Below, piece after piece: positions 46,696-55,370 of a DNA stretch of 64,000 bases. The DNA is from Sphingobacteriales bacterium. GTDB taxonomy: Bacteria; Bacteroidota; Bacteroidia; Sphingobacteriales; Sphingobacteriaceae. How positions within the stretch are numbered: position 1 is the stretch's first letter; the number at the start of each line of letters is the position of its first letter. The notes under the pieces were generated by a model. It was not told where the DNA came from and did no database searches. It worked only from the letters and a program-made list of their open reading frames with translations. The stretch covers positions 34,955 to 98,954 of the forward strand of contig JACXVB010000009.1 in assembly GCA_014763615.1 (NCBI GenBank), read 5' to 3'. Made by a program: the position numbers and the translations under genes.

Positions 46696-47391
46696 TTATT
46701 TAATATCTTCTATTTTGGTGATAGTTAATTCTTCTAATGATGATTTGGCAATCAAAAATGCGGCCTCAGCTTCAATTTTTGATTTATTAACGTTGCTAAA
46801 AGTGATTAATCCTTGACTGTAAGTATCGAAAGTTACTTCACCTCTTTCATATCTTATCTTTAAATCTTTCAACACATCACCTGCGTCAGCTAGTGTTTTA
46901 GTAAATAATTTCACATTATTTAATTCTTGGATATAAGTAAAATATCTTCTTTTCACTTCAGTTTCGAGTGATATCGCATATTCATCCGATTGTGATTTGG
47001 TGTCTTCGTAAACGAGCTTTTTCTCTCTTACATTTGTTGGTTTTTCTAAGATATTAGCAATATTGATATTGATTCCAAATTGATATCCAGAATAAAAGCT
47101 AGGATCAATAAAATTAATGGTTTTATTAGGTCTGGATACGTAAGAAAAAGAAAGTACATCAAACCAGTTTAATTTTTCTTTTTTAACATCTAAAGATGCA
47201 ATCTGATTTTTAAATTGAAATTGCTTAACACGAGGGTAGTTTTGTTTGGCAGTAGCTACAAGTTTCTCCAAAAAAAGATAAGAAATGTCTGGAATGATGC
47301 TCTCCTGAGCCTTCGAATTTTGAGAGAAGGCTAAAAAAAGACAAGAAAACAACATCAAACCTTTGAACAATTTATCAAATTTACGTTTCAT
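46696..47391 (-). CDS. Half-length TolC-family outer membrane protein
   Basis: About 231 residues from ATG 47391 (MKRKFDKLF), signal peptide to about residue 27 (NSKAQ). Contains helical hairpin and strand features of one TolC repeat (AKQNYPRVKQFQFKNQIASL, YEDTKSQSDEYAISLETEVK, KIRYERGEVTFDTYSQG) but only one, whereas TolC has two. Followed after 3 bp by the Wzc-like gene. It may form the export conduit, or part of it, in place of a Wza-type protein, which is absent here. Confidence 0.72.
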   Translation of the reverse strand: MKRKFDKLFKGLMLFSCLFLAFSQNSKAQESIIPDISYLFLEKLVATAKQNYPRVKQFQFKNQIASLDVKKEKLNWFDVLSFSYVSRPNKTINFIDPSFYSGYQFGININIANILEKPTNVREKKLVYEDTKSQSDEYAISLETEVKRRYFTYIQELNNVKLFTKTLADAGDVLKDLKIRYERGEVTFDTYSQGLITFSNVNKSKIEAEAAFLIAKSSLEELTITKIEDIK

Positions 47392-47802
47392 AATTTTGAA
47401 TTTAAAAATCTGGATGGATTGCATGTTAGCACTTCAAACATTTTGAGCTAATTAAGGAATATTATGCCAGAAATTAGAATTATCAGAAATATACATATTA
47501 AATACTCTTAAGGACATATTTAGAGCTAAATTAATTTTTTTTTAAGATGTTTTTTTAAATTCTGATTGGGGATTAAATAGATTTATTTCGGGTAATTTTT
47601 TAACCTATTGCGGAAATAAATCCCCGTTACTTTTTTAGTAATTCATCAAATTAAAATGTGCTAATATTTGATTTTATTGATTTTTGAGTGTTTAAGACCT
47701 TATATATCATAACAAATTAAGATATAGCCTGAAATGGATTGATATTTGGTTATCGGAAACCGTAAATTATAGATTTTAATCGAATATTTTAAAACGATTG
47801 AT
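47392..47802. other. Divergent regulatory region of the EPS and T9SS genes
   Basis: 411 bp without a gene, AT-rich, between the minus-strand EPS operon and the plus-strand adhesin gene. It should hold both promoters, but I find no octamer that fits TAnnTTTG with a good -33 box. TTAGC/GCTAA arms around 47425-47451 form a small imperfect palindrome of uncertain meaning. Confidence 0.5.
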
Positions 47803-50340
47803 ATGAAAGTTAAAAAAAAACCGTGGTTGATTTTTATGCTGTTTCTGGTATTCAGTAGTTTTGTAAGTAAAGCACAGTTTCCATATTATGAAAGCTTCAA
47901 AAACACCACCGCTCCAAATATTGTTTTTGGTGGTGACCCAACTGCTTTATTAACAGCTGCTGCTGGGATAGATCCAGCGGGTGAAGGTTATTTACGTTTA
48001 ACCAATAATCAATTTAACCAGAAAGGTTATATCTATAGTACTACGGACTTTCCCTCGTCAACTGGATTAAGAATTCAGTTTGAATATTATACTTATGGAG
48101 GTACTGGTGCAGATGGCATCTGTTTCTTTTTATTTGATGCCTCAGCGAATCCTTTTAACATAGGAGGTTTTGGAGGATCATTGGGCTATTCTCAGTTTAG
48201 CTTAACAAGCCCCGTTACACCAGGTGTGAGTAAAGGCTACTTAGGAGTAGGTATTGATGAGTATGGTAATTTTTCTAATCCAATAGAAGGGAGACAAGGT
48301 GGAGTAGTTGGACCACCACCTAATGGACTCTTGCCAAAATCAGTGACATTGAGAGGTAAAGGAAATGGTTCAGCTTTATCGCCGGATAATTATCCATTCT
48401 TAACCACTGCTCAAACTAAGGATTTGGGTTTTGAATTAGTTTACGATAGCCCTAATAGATGGCCCGATAGCACTACTGTAGGTTATAGAAAAGCCGAGAT
48501 TGATTTAAACCCAAATCCAGCAGGTGGTTATAATATCACTGTTAAAATATCAACAGGCACTAAAGAAGGAAGAACAAAAACTTATACTATAATCAGTAAT
48601 TATTATTATAATCAGCCGGCACCACCATTACTGAGATACGGAATATCATCATCAACCGGTTATGCGTCTAACTTTCATGAGATAAGAGGTGTATTTATTG
48701 ATGATAAACCTACGGTAGATCCGATAGCTGTAGATGATAGCGTCACATCCTGTGCTGGTAAACCTGTTACGATAGATGTTGTTGCAAATGATAGTTCTCC
48801 AAACATTGGAGGGGTGATAGACAAAACCTCTCTTGATTTAAATCCTGATTTGGCTGGAGTTCAAAAAACTTATACTGCAACGGGTTTCGGCATTTTTACA
48901 GCCAATTCAGACGGAACCGTTTCTTATTCTCCAAACAGTAACTCAGTGAGTGGAAGAGTAGTATGTAATTACACTATTCAAGATAACTTCGGAAAAGTTT
49001 CTAATCTTGCCTCCATTATTATCAAGGAGCCAACAAATCCTTTATTTGCAAATGCAGGCACTGATCAATTAGTAAATATAGCCACTTCATCCGGCTCAAC
49101 CACATTGTTAGGTAATAGCGTTGTGGGTGCTACCGGCCAATGGACTCAGGTTTCTGGTCCATCAGGTGCTGTTATTGTTAATCCTAGTTCGCCAACAACC
49201 ACGGTGAACAATATGGTTTTAGGAGTTTATGCTTTTAGGTGGGTATTGAGTTCGCCAACACAGTGTAATGCATCAGACGATGTCCAAGTTCTGGTTAATG
49301 CAGTTCCTGTGGCAGTTAACGACGATGTGAAGGGACTTTATAACCAGCAAATTCAAATTAATATTCTCAATAACGATACAGACCGAGATGGCAATAATAC
49401 CTTAGATATAAAAACAGTATCCATTAAATCTAATCCTGTACATGGTTCTGCGGTTGTAGATCCTGTTTCTGGTATTGTTACCTATACTCCCGAATCTGGC
49501 TATAGCGGAACGGATAGTTTTACCTACACTGTAAAAGACGTAAACGGAGCGGAATCAAATATTGCTACTGTTACCATAACCATTCCAAGTTTACCCAAAA
49601 TAGGTCTGGCTAAGGCACTTACTAAAGGAGAAAAATTATTAAACGGCTCGTTTAATCTTACTTTCCTATTTACTATTACCAATTACAGTGCAGTAACTTT
49701 ACAAAATTTATCTTTAAAAGATGATTTAACCTCAAATTTCTCAGGTGTCAATTTCTCAGTAATTAGCCTAAAAGCAAGTCCAAACAGCAATTTAGTGGTC
49801 AATAACTCTTACAATGGTAGCACACAAACAGAGTTGTTTTTAGGGAACAATCAGTTGTTTTCACAGCAAACGGCTACTATAGAAATGGTAGTTAATGTTA
49901 AGCCAGTGGGTAATATTTCTAATTTTTTCAACACTGCCATAGTTCAGGGTAATTCTATAGTAGATGGATCTCCTGCAACTGATATTTCTACTAATGGTTT
50001 AAAACCCGATCCTATTACACCAGGAGATATTACACCTCAAGATCCAACACCTATAAATTTAGCCTTATACACCCTTTATATCCCAGGAGGCTTTTCACCT
50101 AACGGAGATGGTAGGCATGATAAGTTTGTGATTAAAAGACCGAATACAGATCCATTAAGTTTTGAGGTCTATAATCGTTGGGGAAATATCGTATATAAAT
50201 CTGTGAATTATAAAGATGATTGGGATGGTAAATGTACAGAAGGAATTTCTATAGGCGAAGACTTGCCCCCAGGAACTTATTACTATATCGTAACCTTTAA
50301 TGCTAGTAAATACGTGGGTTACTTAACGCTAAACAGATAA
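47803..50340 (+). CDS. Lectin/cadherin-like adhesin with T9SS gliding-type C-terminal domain
   Basis: 845 residues. Signal peptide (1-24), legume-lectin-like domain about 25-295 (FEYYTYGGTGADGICFFLFD), two Ig/cadherin-like tandem domains (about 305-405 and 500-595, VAVNDDVKGLYNQQIQINIL), a further beta domain, and a C-terminal gliding-associated domain (about 750-845; IPGGFSPNGDGRHDKFVI, YNRWGNIVYKS, PPGTYYYIV). That domain directs export by the type IX system. The lectin module suggests glycan binding at the surface. Followed by sprF and an ompA-family gene. Confidence 0.93.
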   Translation: MKVKKKPWLIFMLFLVFSSFVSKAQFPYYESFKNTTAPNIVFGGDPTALLTAAAGIDPAGEGYLRLTNNQFNQKGYIYSTTDFPSSTGLRIQFEYYTYGGTGADGICFFLFDASANPFNIGGFGGSLGYSQFSLTSPVTPGVSKGYLGVGIDEYGNFSNPIEGRQGGVVGPPPNGLLPKSVTLRGKGNGSALSPDNYPFLTTAQTKDLGFELVYDSPNRWPDSTTVGYRKAEIDLNPNPAGGYNITVKISTGTKEGRTKTYTIISNYYYNQPAPPLLRYGISSSTGYASNFHEIRGVFIDDKPTVDPIAVDDSVTSCAGKPVTIDVVANDSSPNIGGVIDKTSLDLNPDLAGVQKTYTATGFGIFTANSDGTVSYSPNSNSVSGRVVCNYTIQDNFGKVSNLASIIIKEPTNPLFANAGTDQLVNIATSSGSTTLLGNSVVGATGQWTQVSGPSGAVIVNPSSPTTTVNNMVLGVYAFRWVLSSPTQCNASDDVQVLVNAVPVAVNDDVKGLYNQQIQINILNNDTDRDGNNTLDIKTVSIKSNPVHGSAVVDPVSGIVTYTPESGYSGTDSFTYTVKDVNGAESNIATVTITIPSLPKIGLAKALTKGEKLLNGSFNLTFLFTITNYSAVTLQNLSLKDDLTSNFSGVNFSVISLKASPNSNLVVNNSYNGSTQTELFLGNNQLFSQQTATIEMVVNVKPVGNISNFFNTAIVQGNSIVDGSPATDISTNGLKPDPITPGDITPQDPTPINLALYTLYIPGGFSPNGDGRHDKFVIKRPNTDPLSFEVYNRWGNIVYKSVNYKDDWDGKCTEGISIGEDLPPGTYYYIVTFNASKYVGYLTLNR

Positions 50341-50345
50341 GCATC

Positions 50346-51278
50346 ATGAAGAAATATTTATATTCTGTTATCATCATATTCATGTTGATTTCTTCGGCAA
50401 AAGAATCAAAGGCACAACAAGATGCCATGTACAGTCAGTACATGTTTAACATTTTAGCGTTGAATCCTGCCTACGCAGGAAGCAGGAATGTGATCTCTGC
50501 AACAGCACTCCACAGAGAGCAATGGACAGGAATCTCAGGTGCTCCAAAAACTACTATGTTTACTATTGATGCACCTTCAGATAATAAGAAATTAGGTTTT
50601 GGCTTAGAGGTGTATAATGATAAATTAGGAATTACTAATGCATCAGGTTTAGTACTCAGTTCCGCTTATCGTATCAGAATGGATAAAGGTACTTTATCAT
50701 TTGGTTTACAAGGTAGTGTTGAAAATTTTAAAGCAGATTATAGCTCAGTATCATTAGATGAGAATGGTAATCTTCCTGATCCAGCTTTTGATCAAAATAT
50801 AAACGCTTTGCATTTCAATTTTGGCACAGGTATTTATTATAATTCTGATAAATTTTATTTTGGGATTTCTGTTCCTAAATTATATCCTAATAGATTATCC
50901 CCCAATAGAAATAATAGGAGCGTATCTAAAGAGGAGATGCACTTGTTTTTACTTACTGGATTTTTATTTGATTTAAATCAGGATTTTAAACTCAGACCAT
51001 CCTTTTTACTGAAAGGGGTAAGAGGCGCACCACTAGAAGGTGATTTTAATGCCACACTTTGGATTAAAGATATTGTTGGGATAGGAGGCCAATATAGAAC
51101 CAGTGCAGATATTTCTGGATCTTTAGAAATCCAGATTTCTCAACAAATCCGACTGGGTTATGCTTATGATAGGAGTATAACTAATCTATCCAATTATAAT
51201 AATGGTAGTCACGAAATAATGTTACGATACGAGTTTGGTTTTGATAAGGATAAAACTATTTCTCCAAGATACTTCTAA
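50346..51278 (+). CDS. PorP/SprF-family type IX secretion membrane protein
   Basis: 310 residues, signal peptide (ends KESKAQQ), then QYMFNILALNPAYAGSRNVI, the hallmark of PorP/SprF, and a beta-barrel pattern to the C-terminus (HEIMLRYEFGF). These outer-membrane proteins anchor or pass T9SS cargo with gliding-type C-terminal domains. Gap of 5 bp after the adhesin; 11 bp before the OmpA-family gene. Confidence 0.94.
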   Translation: MKKYLYSVIIIFMLISSAKESKAQQDAMYSQYMFNILALNPAYAGSRNVISATALHREQWTGISGAPKTTMFTIDAPSDNKKLGFGLEVYNDKLGITNASGLVLSSAYRIRMDKGTLSFGLQGSVENFKADYSSVSLDENGNLPDPAFDQNINALHFNFGTGIYYNSDKFYFGISVPKLYPNRLSPNRNNRSVSKEEMHLFLLTGFLFDLNQDFKLRPSFLLKGVRGAPLEGDFNATLWIKDIVGIGGQYRTSADISGSLEIQISQQIRLGYAYDRSITNLSNYNNGSHEIMLRYEFGFDKDKTISPRYF

Positions 51279-51289
51279 GATTAATCATC

Positions 51290-53407
51290 ATGAAAAAAAT
51301 ATTTAAATATCTATTCATTTGTGCCATTCTGTGGATATATTCTCCATACGCCAAGGCTCAAAAAGACAAAAATAAAAACTTAGCAGCTGCCATTGAGTTT
51401 TACAGTAGTCTTAGATATGTTGATGCTATTGAAGTGCTTAAGCTAGTGTTGGCAAAAGAACCTGATAATATTGATGCGATGGAAATGATCGCCAATTCTT
51501 ATCGCCTTACTAAACAATATAAAGAATCACTAACATGGTATGCAAAGTTATGTAGTAAAAGCTATTTCAAACCAGATTGGGCATTAAGATATGCAGAAGC
51601 TTTAGCCAACAACAAGCAGTACGAAAATTCAGAGCAATGGTATAGGAAATACCTTAGCATTGTACCATCAGATAGACGAGCAACTTTATTCTCTCAGGCT
51701 GATTTTGATAAATTAGGTAAAGGAGTAAACTGGAATATCAACTACTTAAATATCAATACTCAAGCTTCCGAATATGGTCCGATGCTTTATCGTGATGGTT
51801 TGATTTTTTCAAGTAATCGATCTAATAATAAGCCTATTAAATATGTTTTCGGATGGAATAACACCCCATTCAGTGATCTTTATTATTTAAAAGACAGGAA
51901 GAAATTAAAGCCTGTTGAAGATACAAAAACGGATACAGCTAAAACGGATCAACCGTCTAAGAAAAAAGATCTTAAATATAATGATGATAATACCCCTGTT
52001 ACCAGTAATGATAGCAGAACCATTGGTGCAACTCTTGATCCTAGTATTTTCATGACGGAAAGTAATGATACCTCAAACAATATTGTTAAGCTGAATAAAA
52101 AAATTAATACAAAATACCACGAAGCCATTTCTGCATTAGATCCTAATGGTGATCTGATGTTTACCCGAAACAATTATTACAGAAGAAGAGTAGAACATAG
52201 CAAAAACGGAATCAATAAATTGAAGTTATTTACAGCAGAAGGTTTTGGTTGGAAAAAAATTAAACCTTTCGCATACAATAATAACCAGTATTCTGTAGGG
52301 CATCCAACGCTAAGTAAAGATGGTAAAATTTTAGTATTTGCTTCTGATATGCCTGGTGGTATGGGTGGGGTTGATCTATATTATTGTATCCGTTTAACCG
52401 AGAAAAGCCCATGGAGCCGACCTGTAAATTTTGGAGGCAAAGTAAATACTGAGGGAGATGAGGAGTTTCCGTATATAGATAATTTTAATCTTTTATACTT
52501 TTCATCTAATGGTTGGCCCGGATTAGGAGGGGTTGATGTTTTCTCTATAAAACTACAAGATCTTAAACCAATTGGACAAGCAATTAACTTAGGCCCACCA
52601 CTAAATTCTCCATTTGATGATTTTTCTATTGCTAAAACTTCTGATTCTACTGGCTATTTCAGCTCTAATAGAAAGGGAAATGATGATATCTACTCTTTTC
52701 AAAGAAAAGACTTTAAGATTTATCTAAAGGGAAGGGTAATTGATGCGGTAACAGGAAAAACAATTAGTAATGCCAATGTGATTTTAAAGAGGGGAGAAAG
52801 CGAAAGAGCATTAAAATTGGATGAGAAAGGCGTATTTTTAACAGATTTAGTCGCTAATGAAGGATATAAATTAGATGCTGATCTAGATGGATTTATAGCG
52901 GATAGAAAATATATTGGTACAGATGGTATCACTACAGATACCACTATTTATGCTGATTTATATCTCAAGAAAACCAATAAAATTCAGGATGATGTAATTC
53001 AAAACTGTGACTCCCTGAAACAAGCTTTTTATGTAGGAGATATTTACTACGATTTGGATAAATCAGATATTAGGGTTGATGCCTACGATAATTTAGACAA
53101 GCTGACTGATCTGTTAAGAAGTCATCCTGATATTAAAGTGATTACAAGAAGTTATTGTGATAGTAGAGCTTCTGAAGAATACAACAGATTATTATCCTTA
53201 AGAAGAGGAGATGCCGCCAAACAGTTCCTAATTAATAGAGGAATCAACCCAAATAGAATTAAAGTAGAATATTTTGGAGAAAATGATTTAATCAATAAAT
53301 GTACAGATGGCGTACCTTGCAGTGAAGCGCAACAACAATTAAATCGGAGAACCGAATTTGAGATCATCTATCGTGGAGTTAATCTCTCCTCGCTCAAATG
53401 TGACTAG
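51290..53407 (+). CDS. OmpA-family lipoprotein-like protein with TPR and PD40 repeats
   Basis: 705 residues. Signal peptide, TPR-like region (about 25-125; YKESLTWYAKLCSKS), PD40/WD40-like beta-propeller (about 140-480; GLIFSSNRSNN, LVFASDMPGGMGGVDLYY, LLYFSSNGWPGLGGVDVFS), a carboxypeptidase-regulatory-like fold (about 485-565), and a C-terminal OmpA peptidoglycan-binding domain (about 580-705; DNLDKLTDLLRSHPDIKV, SRGASEEYN-like segment). This layout matches PorE-like T9SS partners, tying the secreted adhesin's exporter to peptidoglycan. Confidence 0.92.
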   Translation: MKKIFKYLFICAILWIYSPYAKAQKDKNKNLAAAIEFYSSLRYVDAIEVLKLVLAKEPDNIDAMEMIANSYRLTKQYKESLTWYAKLCSKSYFKPDWALRYAEALANNKQYENSEQWYRKYLSIVPSDRRATLFSQADFDKLGKGVNWNINYLNINTQASEYGPMLYRDGLIFSSNRSNNKPIKYVFGWNNTPFSDLYYLKDRKKLKPVEDTKTDTAKTDQPSKKKDLKYNDDNTPVTSNDSRTIGATLDPSIFMTESNDTSNNIVKLNKKINTKYHEAISALDPNGDLMFTRNNYYRRRVEHSKNGINKLKLFTAEGFGWKKIKPFAYNNNQYSVGHPTLSKDGKILVFASDMPGGMGGVDLYYCIRLTEKSPWSRPVNFGGKVNTEGDEEFPYIDNFNLLYFSSNGWPGLGGVDVFSIKLQDLKPIGQAINLGPPLNSPFDDFSIAKTSDSTGYFSSNRKGNDDIYSFQRKDFKIYLKGRVIDAVTGKTISNANVILKRGESERALKLDEKGVFLTDLVANEGYKLDADLDGFIADRKYIGTDGITTDTTIYADLYLKKTNKIQDDVIQNCDSLKQAFYVGDIYYDLDKSDIRVDAYDNLDKLTDLLRSHPDIKVITRSYCDSRASEEYNRLLSLRRGDAAKQFLINRGINPNRIKVEYFGENDLINKCTDGVPCSEAQQQLNRRTEFEIIYRGVNLSSLKCD

Positions 53408-53460
53408 TAAATCTTATTTGTAAATAGAAATGTTTTGATAAAATTTAGAAGGAGGAAGTT

Positions 53461-54540
53461 TTATACTTTCTCTTTTTGAAATACCGCAGGTATAGTCTTA
53501 AACAAGATTTTAATATCTAGCCAAATCGAATAATTTTTAGCGTAAAAATTATCCAATTTTTTTCTTTCTATTTCAGACATTTCTTTCTTTCCTCTTTTAC
53601 TAATTTGCCATAAACCTGTTAAACCAGAAGGCCCTAAAAAGCGCATAGACCATTCATTAGTGGTTAATTGTTCGGCTTCGTATAAAGGTAAAGGTCTGTT
53701 TCCAACTAAAGACATATCACCTTTTAATACATTATAAAGTTGAGGTAATTCGTCTATACTAGTGCTTCTTAAAAAAGAACCTAGTTTAGTAATCCTAGGA
53801 TCGTTTTGAACTTTAAAGAAGGCCGCATTTCCATATTGATTTTGAGAAGCTAAATTAGCAACCTCTGCATCAGCACCTAAACGCATAGATCTAAATTTAT
53901 AGAAGTTAAAGATTTTATACCCAGTACCTACACGTTTACTGGTATAAAATACAGGCCCTTTAGAGTCTAGCTTTATCAATGCCGCAACAACCAGAAATAC
54001 TGGAGATAAGCAAATTAAAGCTGTGCTAGAAATTACAAGATCTAAAAATCTTTTTAAAAAAGGAATATGATATTCTACTTGTGGAATTTGTGAAAGTTGA
54101 TTCACCTGAGATCGTAGGATCTTGTAAAAATTTAAAAATTTTAATCGTTCTTTTAAATCTTCAAAAGGAATTGGGCTAGAATAGCAATCGCTAACTCCCA
54201 TACTTAATGCTTTTTGAATGATCGTGGGATCTTTCTTAGTTAATAAGAAAACAGTGATGAGGTTTTTAGTAATGAAATTACTTTTTAGGTACAAGATGTA
54301 TTCTTGAACCTCGTAGAACTTCTCAGTAGCTACTTCGATTAGAATAATGGTATTTAAATCATTTATAGAAAGCTTTTGAGTAGCTTGCTTGAGCTCTGCT
54401 AAGCTTCCAGTTTTTTTTAAAGAAAATTCAGACTCATGAAAACCTTGAAGGAGGGAATCTTCTAAGGTATCACAATAATAGAGGATATTAATTTTAGCGT
54501 CTGAGAATGAGTTTGAGGCGTTAACATTCGGAAATTGCAT
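53461..54540 (-). CDS. Initiating sugar transferase with N-terminal receiver-like domain
   Basis: 359 residues. The C-terminal part (about 160-359) is a WbaP/WcaJ-type phosphoglycosyl transferase: one hydrophobic helix (ALICLSPVFLVVAALIKLD), YKFRSMRLGADAE, RSTSIDELPQLYNVLKGDMS and VGNRPLPL. It starts repeat-unit assembly on undecaprenyl phosphate. The first 130 or so residues fold like a receiver (INILYYCDTLEDS, then LNTIILIEVATEKF, FLLTKKDPTIIQKALSMGVSD), but the phospho-acceptor position is Glu, so it is a pseudo-receiver. A stand-alone regulator is encoded 3 bp upstream. Confidence 0.87.
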   Translation of the reverse strand: MQFPNVNASNSFSDAKINILYYCDTLEDSLLQGFHESEFSLKKTGSLAELKQATQKLSINDLNTIILIEVATEKFYEVQEYILYLKSNFITKNLITVFLLTKKDPTIIQKALSMGVSDCYSSPIPFEDLKERLKFLNFYKILRSQVNQLSQIPQVEYHIPFLKRFLDLVISSTALICLSPVFLVVAALIKLDSKGPVFYTSKRVGTGYKIFNFYKFRSMRLGADAEVANLASQNQYGNAAFFKVQNDPRITKLGSFLRSTSIDELPQLYNVLKGDMSLVGNRPLPLYEAEQLTTNEWSMRFLGPSGLTGLWQISKRGKKEMSEIERKKLDNFYAKNYSIWLDIKILFKTIPAVFQKEKV

Positions 54541-54543
54541 CCG

Positions 54544-54936
54544 CTAATTTAGTATAATTTTTATTTTATCTTTTAATATTGTTGGATTAAAAGGTTTGGC
54601 TATTAAATCATTAATTTGATAAGGAATTTTATTCTTAATATTCTCTAAAGTTTCTGAACCAGATAGTACAATAACAGGTACATCTCTAAAATAACCACTT
54701 ACTTTCAAAGATCTCACAAATTCTGCCCCATCAAAGTAAGGCATTTCCATATCAGAAATAATTAAATCTGGTACATTTCCACTATCTAACCAAGTTAGCG
54801 CATCAAAACCATTGTTTTTAATCACTAACTCGTAATCCTTTTTTAGGATGAATTCTAATAACTTTAGAATGGCAATTTCATCATCTACTAAAAGAATTCT
54901 TTTTTTGGTCTCGGTTTGTTTTTCTACTGCTAACAT
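54544..54936 (-). CDS. Single-domain response regulator
   Basis: 130 residues, receiver domain only. ILLVDDEIAIL (acidic pair), phospho-acceptor D62 in ISDMEMPYFDG, switch Ser in VIVLSGSE and the conserved Lys in LIAKPF. No output domain. Directly upstream of, and probably co-transcribed with, the sugar transferase that has a pseudo-receiver, so the two domains may act on each other. Confidence 0.92.
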   Translation of the reverse strand: MLAVEKQTETKKRILLVDDEIAILKLLEFILKKDYELVIKNNGFDALTWLDSGNVPDLIISDMEMPYFDGAEFVRSLKVSGYFRDVPVIVLSGSETLENIKNKIPYQINDLIAKPFNPTILKDKIKIILN

Positions 54937-55312
54937 AATTTTGTGCTTTAACTATTGAATAATAGACAGAAAAGATGCCGAAAACTTTCAATAGCTCTGT
55001 CTGATAATTATACGAGGGTGCTGTTTCAATGTTTCAGGTAAAATAAAACTCATCCATTTAACATTTGTGATTTAAATCTTGGATTTTTTTTATATAAATA
55101 ATTAAAAATCAGTATGTTAAAAACATTTTTAAGTTTTAAAAATTATCCACATTTTTATTTCAATGTGAGGTATTTTTAATCTAATGCTTTTAAAGTTTTT
55201 TTTCTTTTTTTAAAATAAATAGAAATGTGTGGAATTGAGATTTTATTATGGAGTAATTTTTCCTCATCATGAGCAAATAAATCCCTGTTCTACTTTAAGC
55301 TATTGGATAAAA
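54937..55312. other. Very AT-rich intergenic region
   Basis: About 375 bp with no believable gene; a short plus-strand ORF running into the yidC gene is rejected. Long A/T runs (for example 55195-55212) suggest curved DNA or an upstream element for the divergent-facing regulator gene. I see no clean promoter consensus. Confidence 0.5.
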
Positions 55313-55343
55313 AAATCCCTAAACAGTAGCTGTTTAAGGATTT
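55313..55343 (-). terminator. Terminator after yidC
   Basis: 14-bp stem with one G-T pair (55313-55326 with 55330-55343); read on the minus strand a T-run follows the stem, 28 bases after the yidC stop. Confidence 0.8.
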
Positions 55344-55370
55344 TAGAATTGGGAACTCTTGGAAGAATTC

